10,762 nt of DNA, taken from Deltaproteobacteria bacterium. Lineage in GTDB: Bacteria > Desulfobacterota_C > Deferrisomatia > Deferrisomatales > JACRMM01. The translations under genes and the position numbers were made by a program. Location: the NCBI GenBank assembly GCA_016218905.1, contig JACRCS010000936.1:1-10762 (forward strand), given 5' to 3'. Positions 1-6,176 of the stretch are shown here, piece after piece. Positions within the stretch are counted from its first letter, which is position 1, and every line of letters begins with the position of its first letter. The notes under the pieces are model-generated. The model did not search any database, was not told the DNA's origin, and was given only the letters and a program-made list of their open reading frames with translations.

Positions 1-1431
1 GAGGCTTCCGCCGACCTGCAGCTCGTGGAGTACGGCCGCGCGAGCGGAGCGGCCCGGCTGCCGATTGCGGCCCGACTCCCGCTCAGGGCCGACCGGGAGG
101 CGTCTCTCTCGGCGGCTTTGGACGGCGAGGTTCGCGAGCGTGGACTCCTGAGCGCTCTCCTGCCGGCGTTCGCCCAGGAGAGCCACGGTGAGCTCTCCTT
201 TGCGCTCGGGGCAGGCGGCACCCTTGGGACGCCGGACCTGTCGGGCTCGGTTCACCTCTCCCGGGCCGGGGCGTATCTGCCCCCGGCGGGCATCCGGCTG
301 GAGGACGTCTCTCTCTCGGCCCGGCTGGAGGGGCAGCGGATTCTCGTCGAGTCTTTCGCTGCGAAGTCGGGTCCGGGGAGGCTCGAGGGTACGGCCGAGC
401 TCCGGCTGGAAGGGGCGAGCGTCGCCGCCTGCCGGGCCGACCTCCGAGGGGAGCGCTTCCTGTTCGCGAACCTCCCCGAGCTGCGGGCGCTCGCCACGCC
501 GGCCCTCCAGATCCAAGGGGGAGGCGATACGGTCTCGATCCGGGGAGATGTTGCGATCCCGGAGCTCCTCTTCCGGGGCCGCCCGCAAGCGGCAACGGTG
601 GAGGAGAGCGAGGACGTCGTCTTCGTGGATCGATGGCCCGAGGAGGAGCGACAGCGCGAGCTCCCCTTCGACGCGCGGGTGACTGTCACCCTGGGCAAGG
701 AGGTCCGCGTCCGGGCGCGGGGGATCGACGCGCGGCTCGAGGGCTCGATCGAAGTGGTGGCCCGTGAGGAGGAAGTTCAGGCCTACGGCACGATTCGGGC
801 CGTGGAGGGCCGCTACAGCACCTACGGCGTGAGCCTGCCGATCGAACGGGGCCGGGTCTTCTTCGCCGGACCGACAGAGGCCGCGGCCCTGGACGTCCTC
901 GCGGTCCGCCAGGAGGACGAGGTGCGCGCCGGCGTCACCGTCACTGGGACCGTGGAGAGGCCCGTCGTGAGCCTCTACTCCGAGCCCGCCATGCCCGATA
1001 GCGACGTGCTGGCGTACATCGTCCTCGGCCACCCCTTGGGACAGGACCGGGAGCAGGCGAACCTCGTCGGGAGGGCGGCGGGCTTCCTCCTCTCCGGCAG
1101 CCAGGCGATGAAGCTGCAGAACCAACTGAAGCAGCGCCTCGGAATCGACGTCCTCGCGCTCGAAACCCGAAAAGTACCGGCGCCGGCCGGAGAAGAGCCA
1201 GGAGCGGAAGAACGGGTCGACGGCGAACGGCAGGCCGCCCTCGAGGAAGCGGTCGTTCGCGTCGGGAAGCAGCTCACGCCGAAGCTCTTCGTCAGCTACG
1301 GCCGGGGGCTCTTTACGGGGGAGAACCTCTTCAAGATCCGCTACGAGCTGTCCAAGAAGTGGACCGTCGAGACGCAGACCGGCGCGCAGGCCAGCGGGGT
1401 GGACGTGTTCTACCAGATCCAGTTCGATTAG
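1..1431 (+). CDS. tamB: TamB-family translocation/assembly module protein, C-terminal part (5' end outside window)
   Basis: The frame is open from base 1 (about 476 codons) and ends at TAG 1429-1431, so the gene starts upstream. A GTG at 25 is only an internal codon. The C-terminal half carries the TamB (DUF490) hallmarks: a repetitive beta-strand pattern, the stretch reading GTIRAVEGRYSTYGVSLPIE, then RGRVFFAG, then PVVSLYSEPAMPDSDVLAYI, and a final YQIQFD ending on an aromatic/acidic C-terminus. TamB proteins are anchored in the inner membrane, span the periplasm, and act with TamA/BamA-type barrels in outer-membrane protein or lipid transport; that role is family knowledge. The N-terminal anchor cannot be seen. 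Residues around bases 1165-1245 form a charged Glu/Ala/Pro-rich insert before the last strands. The gene converges on the cytochrome b gene, overlapping it by 4 bp. Family assignment is firm; the exact cargo is unknown. Confidence 0.88.
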   Translation, partial: EASADLQLVEYGRASGAARLPIAARLPLRADREASLSAALDGEVRERGLLSALLPAFAQESHGELSFALGAGGTLGTPDLSGSVHLSRAGAYLPPAGIRLEDVSLSARLEGQRILVESFAAKSGPGRLEGTAELRLEGASVAACRADLRGERFLFANLPELRALATPALQIQGGGDTVSIRGDVAIPELLFRGRPQAATVEESEDVVFVDRWPEEERQRELPFDARVTVTLGKEVRVRARGIDARLEGSIEVVAREEEVQAYGTIRAVEGRYSTYGVSLPIERGRVFFAGPTEAAALDVLAVRQEDEVRAGVTVTGTVERPVVSLYSEPAMPDSDVLAYIVLGHPLGQDREQANLVGRAAGFLLSGSQAMKLQNQLKQRLGIDVLALETRKVPAPAGEEPGAEERVDGERQAALEEAVVRVGKQLTPKLFVSYGRGLFTGENLFKIRYELSKKWTVETQTGAQASGVDVFYQIQFD

Positions 1432-2081
1432 GATTTCGGGGCTTCGAGCCAGTGCGGGTGCCTCCGTCTCGCGTACTGCCCGTCCACCCTTCCGGTGAAC
1501 ATGGAGGGGAGGAGGGGACGGTTGGCTTTGGGGAGGAAAGCGCCCAGGTGCAGGACGACCAGTAGGGCGAAGAGCATGGTCGCCGCGGTGTGGGCGAGGG
1601 TCACCCCCTGGAGCATCTCGGGGTTGACGACAATCGCCCCGAGATTCTTGTAGGTCTTCAGGAGCCCCGTGAGGACGAGCACGAGGCTCGTCGCCCCGAA
1701 GGCGGCGTAGGCGAGCCGCTGCTCGGCGAGGAACTTTCCGTGGGGAGGCTCGGGCTTACCGAGCAGGATCGCCTTCAAGATGTGGGCGCTCTCTCGGAGG
1801 TCGCCCCGGCGAGGCAGCGCGGCGAACTCCTCGCGCCGAAGATGATAGACGAGGTGGAAGAACGCAGCGGCCATGAAGACGAAGGCCGCGACGTAGTGGA
1901 GCTGGAGGTTCAGCTCGTAGTCGGCCGCCCACCCGAAGCCCGGGACCTTGACCAGGTTGTACCGTTTGTAGACCGGCATCTCGCCGATACCGCTGAAGAG
2001 CAGGAGGACGCCGCTCCCGGCCACCAGCCAGTGCAGGAGACGGACGACGAGCGAGTGTCGAACGACGCTACTTCTGCGCAT
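1428..2081 (-). CDS. Membrane cytochrome b subunit (formate dehydrogenase gamma / b561-like)
   Basis: A 217-residue protein with four hydrophobic segments, about residues 11-31, 62-80, 123-141 and 162-183. Histidines sit where di-heme cytochromes b of formate dehydrogenases and Ni/Fe hydrogenases bind heme: H17 in helix 1, H62 and H76/H80 in helix 2, H164 and H178 in helix 4. From the family, it should carry electrons between the membrane quinone pool and a periplasm-facing iron-sulfur subunit. The ATG at 2081 has a good ribosome site (GGAGGGAG about 7 nt upstream) that lies inside the preceding iron-sulfur gene. The two genes overlap by 14 bp, which implies translational coupling. Its TAA stop shares bases with the TAG of the convergent tamB. 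No catalytic molybdopterin or hydrogenase gene lies in the window, so the donor or acceptor enzyme is unknown. Confidence 0.82.
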   Translation of the reverse strand: MRRSSVVRHSLVVRLLHWLVAGSGVLLLFSGIGEMPVYKRYNLVKVPGFGWAADYELNLQLHYVAAFVFMAAAFFHLVYHLRREEFAALPRRGDLRESAHILKAILLGKPEPPHGKFLAEQRLAYAAFGATSLVLVLTGLLKTYKNLGAIVVNPEMLQGVTLAHTAATMLFALLVVLHLGAFLPKANRPLLPSMFTGRVDGQYARRRHPHWLEAPKS

Positions 2082-3045
2082 CTTTCTCCCTCCGGACCAT
2101 GGTCGTGACGAAGGCGCCGGCGACGCCGATGAGGGGTGCGGCCAGAGCGAGGGCCGCGAGGCCGCCGTTTCGCTCGAGCACGTTCTCCGGCCGGTGCATC
2201 CGCATCACCTTGGCCGGATCCTTGGCTTTCGCCAGGAGAGCCTGGTCGATCGCCTCGAAGGGGACCTGGGAGACGTAGAAGGTCGACGTTCCGCCGTTCT
2301 CCTCGGCCCCGTACACGAAGCCGGCGTACTCGGCAGCGAGGCGCCGTGCCGCTTCCTCGATGTCCCGGCGGCGGCCGATCCGGACGGCCTGGCGCGGGCA
2401 AGCGCCCACGCATGCCGGCTTCTCCCCCCGGGCGAGCCGGTCGCGGCAGAGATCGCACTTGTACATGACGCCGCCGCCCACGGGCAGCGGGTCGAGGTGG
2501 GTGTACACGCCCACGCCCGCCTGGCGCTGAGGCACCTTCCAAGGGCAGACGTCCCGGCACTTCGCCCCTCCGAAGCACGCGTCGGGCTCGATGTGCACGG
2601 GACCTTCCGCGGTCTTCTTCGCGGCGCCGAAAGGGCAGAGCTTTGCGCACGGCGGGTTGTCGCAGTGCATGCACCGGCGGGGAATGGAGACTTTTCGGAG
2701 ACCTCCCTCGAAGGGGACCTCCACCGTCTGGACGAACAGCCAGTTGTAGGGGGTGAGCCGATCGGTCACCTGGCGCTTGCCGCTCCAGTCCTCGTGCATC
2801 TTCTGGGGCCAGTAGTCCTTGATCTTGGTCGGGTCCGGCTCCGGGAACTTCGCCGCGTTGGCCTCGCGGCAGGCGCGCCCGCAGAGCGGGGACTCCTTGC
2901 CTTCGCAGCCGTCGCACTTCGTCAGGTCGATGAGGGTCGCGTAGGCGTCACTCGCCGGTTTGGCCTCGGCGCGCCGCTTGGGGAGGACCGCTGCGCCTGC
3001 CGCGGCGGCAACACCCGTGAGAAAGCTTCGTCGACTGAAGTTCAT
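2068..3045 (-). CDS. Tat-exported polyferredoxin subunit (HybA/FdnH-like), membrane-anchored
   Basis: A 325-residue protein. It begins with a twin-arginine signal (SRRSFLTG at residues 4-11, then an Ala-rich core and a cut site near residue 28). Four cysteine groups follow: I C44-C47-C55-C59, II C125-C128-C133-C137, III C157-(G160)-C163-C167, IV C197-C200-C212-C216. A C-terminal hydrophobic segment at 294-317 resembles the anchor of HybA and FdnH. Group III has Gly where a four-iron site would have its second Cys. NarH has Trp at this position and binds a [3Fe-4S] cluster there, so I infer a three-iron cluster here. Group I has a longer spacer (CxxC-x7-CxxxC). The ATG has a strong ribosome site (GAAGGAG, 6 nt upstream). 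It is first in a two-gene operon with the cytochrome b gene and probably relays electrons between an unseen periplasmic partner and the b heme. Confidence 0.85.
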   Translation of the reverse strand: MNFSRRSFLTGVAAAAGAAVLPKRRAEAKPASDAYATLIDLTKCDGCEGKESPLCGRACREANAAKFPEPDPTKIKDYWPQKMHEDWSGKRQVTDRLTPYNWLFVQTVEVPFEGGLRKVSIPRRCMHCDNPPCAKLCPFGAAKKTAEGPVHIEPDACFGGAKCRDVCPWKVPQRQAGVGVYTHLDPLPVGGGVMYKCDLCRDRLARGEKPACVGACPRQAVRIGRRRDIEEAARRLAAEYAGFVYGAEENGGTSTFYVSQVPFEAIDQALLAKAKDPAKVMRMHRPENVLERNGGLAALALAAPLIGVAGAFVTTMVRREKDAQK

Positions 3046-3195
3046 GCTGTCTCCTTCCAGAGGCTGCCCGGAAGAAATGGTAGGTCTGTCCTGTCGTGTG
3101 GCTCCAGCATGCCTCTTCAGATGCCGGGCGACGCGCCGTGGTCACAGCTCGACGACTGATTGCCTGGGGCTCCATCGGAGCTTACGGTCTCGTGA

Positions 3196-3426
3196 TGTGC
3201 CGATCACGTGGAGGGGTGGTCCAAGGAAGCCGTGGACGCCGCGAAGAAGCTCAGGACCTCCGCGGAGCCGGGAGAAACCGCCGCCCTCGCTAACCGAGTC
3301 CACGACCTGACGCTCGCGATCCTCGAGGGAAGAGATGCCAACGGAGACCGCAAGATCAGTTGGGAGAAGGGAGAGGGCGGACTGAAGCAAGCAGCGGAGC
3401 ACCTGAAGCTGATGCACGCCGGCTAG
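3196..3426 (+). pseudogene. C-terminal remnant of an EF-hand-like, helix-rich protein
   Basis: An open frame of 76 codons that begins just after an in-frame TGA (3193-3195) and ends at TAG 3424-3426. It reads like the tail of a real protein: amphipathic helices (EGWSKEAVDAAKKL, TAALANRVHDLTLAILEG), then a loop DANGDRKISWEKGEGG that resembles a calcium-binding EF-hand loop, then a closing helix. A GTG at 3208 could start a 72-residue product, but no ribosome site precedes it. No signal peptide or N-terminal continuation is visible in the other frames of 3046-3195. I therefore favour a truncated gene remnant. I recall similar 'DANGDG...GEGG' tails in secreted proteins of unknown function, but this is memory rather than a search. 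A short intact gene cannot be excluded. Confidence 0.45.
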
Positions 3427-3514
3427 GCATCTCGCTCTTTCGGGAGTGCTGAACTCCTGATTCGGAGCCAGCATCTCTTCATGTAACGAGATTTCCTGCG
3501 TGAGCGGAGAATTG

Positions 3515-3540
3515 CGAAAGGCCGCGTCTGCGGCCTTTCG
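3515..3540. terminator. Perfect hairpin 1 of a tandem pair
   Basis: CGAAAGGCCGC (3515-3525) pairs perfectly with GCGGCCTTTCG (3530-3540) around a 4-nt loop, GTCT. It lies 88 bp after the stop of the 3196 fragment and downstream of the minus-strand gene 3571-3789, so it could end transcription from either side. There is no clear T-tract. Confidence 0.5.
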
Positions 3541-3544
3541 AGAC

Positions 3545-3570
3545 GCGCGTGCTCGGACCCGAGCACGCGC
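3545..3570 (-). terminator. Perfect hairpin 2, abutting the DUF2892 gene stop
   Basis: GCGCGTGCTCGG (3545-3556) pairs perfectly with CCGAGCACGCGC (3559-3570). The two central bases are AC, so the working loop is about 4 nt. It begins at the base after the stop codon of the minus-strand gene 3571-3789, the natural place for that gene's transcription end. No T-run follows in either direction, so termination is inferred from the stem alone. Confidence 0.5.
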
Positions 3571-3789
3571 TCAGCCAGGCTTCGCCGGAACTTGCTTCAT
3601 CCGGCACGTATCCATCCCGAAGAGGTGGCTAAGAGGGCAGTATTTGAAGACCACCGTCGCGATCGGAACGAGCCCCACCAGGCCCCAGTAGCGGGCTGCT
3701 CCCTCGAGCGTGAAGAGGAGGGAGAGGAGGGCCACGCCGATGATCACCCGGATGATTTGCTCCGCTCGAGAGCAGACGTTCTGTTTCAT
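3571..3789 (-). CDS. Small DUF2892 (YgaP-like) inner-membrane protein
   Basis: A 72-residue protein with the DUF2892 pattern: a short polar N-terminus (MKQNVCSRAEQIIRVIIG), a first hydrophobic segment at about residues 13-27, a short turn (EGAARYWG), a second segment at about 34-48, and a C-terminal CPLSHLFGMDTC signature that commonly ends these proteins. DUF2892 domains occur alone or fused to rhodanese domains (YgaP). Their role is unclear, with links to sulfur or cyanide handling in some cases. The ATG at 3789 has a near-perfect ribosome site (AAGGAGG, 7 nt upstream). It stands alone on its strand and is followed directly by two tandem hairpins. Confidence 0.8.
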   Translation of the reverse strand: MKQNVCSRAEQIIRVIIGVALLSLLFTLEGAARYWGLVGLVPIATVVFKYCPLSHLFGMDTCRMKQVPAKPG

Positions 3790-3869
3790 CGCCGCCTCCT
3801 TATCTGTGGTCTCTTGTCGTCACCAAGAACCTAATACCGCCCGCACGGTTGTACCACGGTCGTCAGCGG

Positions 3870-4117
3870 TCACCTGCATTCCGGGCACTCGTCATCTCCC
3901 GCCATCGCCGGATGCTCCCGCCTCAGGATCGCGCACAAGAGTCGAGCGTAAGAAGGAGATGCCCCACTTCGTGGACGGCCTCCGTCAAGGCGCGCTTCAC
4001 GTAGACGCCGCGGTCGGGATGGACCAACCCGCAGCCCTGCCGAGGTGCCGTGGAGCACGTCGGTCGGAACGTCCGGCTCCGCAACGAGAAGCAGCTCCGG
4101 GACTTCCACTCACACAC
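3870..4117 (-). pseudogene. Frameshifted archaemetzincin-like metalloprotease relic
   Basis: Two overlapping minus-strand frames together resemble the C-terminal half of an archaemetzincin. The frame ending at 3923 reads LVHPDRGVYVKRALTEAVHE followed by VGHLLL. This matches the family pattern leading into the zinc motif HExxH, here HEVGH at 3973-3959. The frame ending at 3870 supplies a cysteine-containing tail closing in DDECPECR, like the CPxCR end of the family. The normal HExxHxxGxxHCxxxxC run is broken: after HEVGH comes LLLTLDSC, with Gly and the third His missing, and the frame must change at about 3925-3955 to reach the tail. The N-terminal half is absent, because an unrelated gene occupies the space above 4133. 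I infer an inactivated, truncated gene. The family call rests on motif reading only. Confidence 0.5.
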
Positions 4118-4132
4118 CTCAGCCTCTTCTCT

Positions 4133-4570
4133 TTAGCTAAGTTCGGCCAGTTCTTGCAGGGCTCGCAGGGTATCCACGTCGGATTTCGTCAGTCGCTTTT
4201 CGTCTGTCAAATCTTCGATCTGCTCCCTCAACGACTGGACTCGGTCGCGCCGTATCCAAGCGGGACCCAGCACCTGGTTCGCTCTCTCCTCGATGAGCCG
4301 GATGGTATCCTCAAAGTCGTACCAGGTGAGACCGTTCGGGTCGCCGCGGCTCCTCGTTGTATTCACCCGCGCAGCCCACAGGCGGCCGTCGACGGCCGTG
4401 AAGACGCCCAACAGATCGCCCTCGGAACGGGGGGCCAGAAGCTCTGTGGCCCGGCGGTTCAGCTCCAGGTCGGTGGCGTCCTCCACCCGAATGCAGTTCT
4501 CTTCCCAGTCCTCCGTGAGCCGGATCGCTACGCCACCCGGTCTTCCAGAGAGCGCCTTGCCCGTCTCCAT
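4133..4570 (-). CDS. Hypothetical protein, 145 aa, C-terminal helical
   Basis: I do not recognise this protein. The chosen ATG at 4570 has a good upstream ribosome site (GGAGAAGGAGAG, about 7 nt away); an ATG at 4654 in the same frame would add 28 residues but lacks such a site. Features: a globular, acidic N-terminal part with tryptophans (LTEDWEENCIRV, FTAVDGRLWAARVNTTRSR), then a strongly helical, charged C-terminus from about residue 85 (DFEDTIRLIEERANQVLG; SLREQIEDLTDEKRL; VDTLRALQELAELS) that may form a coiled coil. No signal peptide or membrane segment is seen. The region immediately downstream on the same strand holds the archaemetzincin-like relic. A TATAAT box lies 170 bp upstream. 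Probably a real gene, judging by composition and ribosome site. Confidence 0.6.
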   Translation of the reverse strand: METGKALSGRPGGVAIRLTEDWEENCIRVEDATDLELNRRATELLAPRSEGDLLGVFTAVDGRLWAARVNTTRSRGDPNGLTWYDFEDTIRLIEERANQVLGPAWIRRDRVQSLREQIEDLTDEKRLTKSDVDTLRALQELAELS

Positions 4571-4739
4571 ATCCTGCTCTCCTTCTCCCTCAAAACCCAC
4601 TCCAGCACCAGTTTTTCTCCAGTGGCCGCGAGCAAACTCCAAGCTCAGGACCACCCTCGTGTCGGACGCTGCGGGCGTCCCTTCGAGACTTCGAGGATGG
4701 ACGCCGGAGCTCCGGAAATGTGCGCCGCTTCCCAGAAAA

Positions 4740-4745
4740 ATTATA
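4740..4745 (-). promoter_or_regulatory. Consensus -10 box (TATAAT) upstream of the 145-aa gene
   Basis: Read on the minus strand, the bases are a perfect TATAAT in an A/T-rich patch that stands out from the GC-rich surroundings. The best -35 at 16 nt spacing is TTCGAA, a weak match. If used, transcription would start near 4733 and give a leader of about 160 nt before the ATG at 4570. Confidence 0.35.
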
Positions 4746-4823
4746 CACGTTTGTCAGAGCGTTCGAAGAGGTAGGTTCCTGGCGGCCGTGGGGATGGGCT
4801 CGAAGGAGGCGGTGGGACCTGGT

Positions 4824-4912
4824 CGTCATTGCGAGCGAAGCGAAGCAATCCAGCCCCTCGGGCGGTTCGGACCTTCCTGGATCGCCACGGCCCTTCGGGC
4901 CTCGCGATGACG
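4824..4912. repeat. 89-bp inverted-repeat element (REP/MITE-like)
   Basis: CGTCATTGCGAG (4824-4835) is mirrored by CTCGCGATGACG (4901-4912), with one mismatch. The left arm continues as a GCGAAGCGAAGCAATCC run, and the right arm starts GGATCGCCACGGCC, so GCAATCC/GGATCGC also pair with a mismatch. The inner right part contains GGCCCTTCGGGCC, a small hairpin of its own. I recall the phrase GTCATTGCGAGCGAAGCGAA as a widely scattered intergenic repeat in several bacterial phyla; this is memory, not a search. No transposase is nearby, so it would have been moved in trans. The 6-mer ACCTGG flanks it on both sides (4817-4822 and 4918-4923), but not at the exact edges. Confidence 0.7.
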
Positions 4913-5092
4913 GCGAAACCTGGAGACCCGCCGACCGGTGCAAGCAGAAACGAGAGCCGCGGCGGGGCCTGCCCCCGTCGTCCTCCGGCCGCTGTCTTGG
5001 CCCCTCCCGCCGTGATTACCTTCTTCATGGAGCCCTCTACCCGGGTCTCGAGGACGTGAGATTTCCAGAGGCGGGCGAGGCGAGGCATCCTC

Positions 5093-5275
5093 ATGGCAGA
5101 AACCGGCGGAGAGGCCGCACGTTTGAAGACGCTAGAGGAGCCTGGTAGTGTCCGGGGGAGCCGGCGCCGCAGAGACCGAGACGAGTACGAGTTCCCAGCC
5201 CTGGGAATGAAGGAGGCGATCGGGCGCTTCACGAAAGCGGTCTACGGTCGAGAGATGACTTTCGAGCACGCGTGA
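5093..5275 (+). CDS. Possible small protein, 60 aa, unknown
   Basis: The frame runs from ATG 5093 to TGA 5273-5275. The first half is Arg/Gly-rich and looks random, but the end (PALGMKEAIGRFTKAVYGRE and a few more residues) has the character of a folded helix. An internal ATG at 5208 would give just this part. Its stop overlaps a GTG at 5272 that is in frame with the downstream hydrolase (GTGA), which could couple the two. There is no strong ribosome site. It could be a small gene, the eroded end of a larger one, or chance. Confidence 0.22.
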   Translation: MAETGGEAARLKTLEEPGSVRGSRRRRDRDEYEFPALGMKEAIGRFTKAVYGREMTFEHA

Positions 5276-5328
5276 CCGATCAGACGGACCGCGGATCCGC
5301 CGGTGTCCGAACACGGAAAGGAGCGCCT

Positions 5329-5994
5329 GTGGAGGTGTCGAGACTTCGGGTGGAGGACGAAGGTCCACTCCCGTTCCTTCTCGTGGTCCCGGAGAACCGG
5401 GGCTCGGACGTACATCCAGTGTTGCTCTTCCTTCACGGCCATGACGAGGGGCCGCCGACGGATCTTCGGGTCGGGATCACCCGTCACGGTCCATTACGGC
5501 CCGGAAACACCGTTGCAGCTCTCGATAAGTTCGTCATCGTCGGGCCGCAATTGCCCGTCCGGGGTGATCTATGGTTCCAGCATGCGAACGAGGTGCGGGA
5601 GATCATCCGGTACGTGCACGAGGAACATCGCGGAGATCCCGACCGGACGTATCTCACTGGATTCAGCTTCGGCGGAAACGGGGTCTTCGATCTCGCGCTG
5701 CTGCAGCCGGACACCTGGACTGCGCTCTGGGCCGTGGACCCCGTTCGCGTCCCTCCGAGAGATCCCCGACGTCCGGTGTGGCTCTCGTTCGGGCAAATCG
5801 CCCGATTCAGCAAGCGCGGCTTCATCCAGAGACTCGGGCTCAAGCCTGCGCTGGAGAGTCCCGACGGAGAGCGCGTCTTTCTGGACCAAGGCGCGAGCCA
5901 TGTCGGTTCCGCCACTCTCGCGTATCAGGACGAGCGCATCTACTCCTGGCTTCTGGCGAGACGCCTCGGTTTAGAAGCAGAATCTGCGACCTGA
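5329..5994 (+). CDS. Alpha/beta hydrolase (esterase / dienelactone-hydrolase-like)
   Basis: A protein of 221 residues from the GTG at 5329, chosen because GGAAAGGAG sits 5 nt upstream. An in-frame GTG at 5272 would add 19 residues and overlap the small upstream frame. Core motifs: VLLFLHGHDEG (residues about 31-41, oxyanion-hole HG), DRTYLTGFSFGGNGVFDLAL with the nucleophile elbow GFSFG (Ser113), and GASHVG with a likely catalytic His191. After the sixth strand (PVWLSFG) the usual HGxxD acid is not in its common place; the text reads GQIARFSKRG, so the third member of the triad is uncertain. No signal peptide is seen, so it is likely cytoplasmic. Substrate is unknown; the short size and the layout of a Ser-elbow after LTGFS suggest an esterase or peptidase-like hydrolase. 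A 13-bp hairpin follows at 6029. Confidence 0.78.
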   Translation: MEVSRLRVEDEGPLPFLLVVPENRGSDVHPVLLFLHGHDEGPPTDLRVGITRHGPLRPGNTVAALDKFVIVGPQLPVRGDLWFQHANEVREIIRYVHEEHRGDPDRTYLTGFSFGGNGVFDLALLQPDTWTALWAVDPVRVPPRDPRRPVWLSFGQIARFSKRGFIQRLGLKPALESPDGERVFLDQGASHVGSATLAYQDERIYSWLLARRLGLEAESAT

Positions 5995-6028
5995 CAGAGC
6001 CGCAAATCGAGCGTGAGCTCAGCTTGTG

Positions 6029-6057
6029 TCCATCCGGAAAGTGCCTTTCCGGATGGA
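6029..6057 (+). terminator. 13-bp perfect hairpin after the 5329 hydrolase
   Basis: TCCATCCGGAAAG (6029-6041) pairs with CTTTCCGGATGGA (6045-6057) around a TGC loop, 34 nt past the stop at 5994. No T-run follows (GCTGTTAG instead). It may stop transcription, but it is also the left end of the repeat element 6029-6205, so its main identity may be that of a REP-like unit. Confidence 0.4.
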
Positions 6058-6120
6058 GCTGTTAGCTGTTAGGTGTTAGTCATTTGGAGAACGACGCAAT
6101 CACGGGGGTGCTTACTAAGA

Positions 6121-6176
6121 GCTAATGGCTAATGGCTAATGGCTAATGGCTAATGGCTAATTGCTAATTGCTAATG
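6121..6176. repeat. Eight tandem copies of a 7-bp unit (GCTAATG/GCTAATT)
   Basis: Units begin at 6121, 6128, 6135, 6142, 6149, 6156, 6163 and 6170. Six are GCTAATG and two (6156, 6163) are GCTAATT. The array forms the right inner flank of the inverted-repeat element and is likely to vary in copy number by slippage. Being non-coding, a length change would not shift a frame. Confidence 0.95.

Larger units (their letters stand above)
4571..5092. other. Gene-poor stretch
   Basis: Apart from the minus-strand TATAAT box (4740-4745) and the inverted-repeat element (4824-4912), I see no convincing gene. The open frames present lack ribosome sites and have the Arg/Pro/Ser-rich composition of chance frames in GC-rich DNA. 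Poly-A (4736-4740) and A/T patches near 4740 mark the only obvious regulatory area. Confidence 0.5.

Noticed and set aside
1910..2917. Minus-strand frame of 335 codons overlapping the iron-sulfur and cytochrome genes
   Set aside because: A shifted frame of the same strand, extremely Arg/Pro/Gly-rich, with no recognisable motif; the real frame is clear.
2194..3159. Long plus-strand frame (321 codons) opposite the iron-sulfur gene
   Set aside because: It is antisense to a gene with four cysteine groups, a Tat signal and a ribosome site. Its His/Arg/Leu-rich composition is what GC-rich third positions produce on the other strand.
4741..5232. Minus-strand 163-codon frame through the inverted-repeat element
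   Set aside because: It reads through the repeat 4824-4912 and is Arg/Pro/Ser-rich, with no ribosome site or recognisable domain.
6121..6176. CRISPR-like array
   Set aside because: The unit is 7 bp and directly tandem with no spacers, so it is a microsatellite, not a CRISPR.
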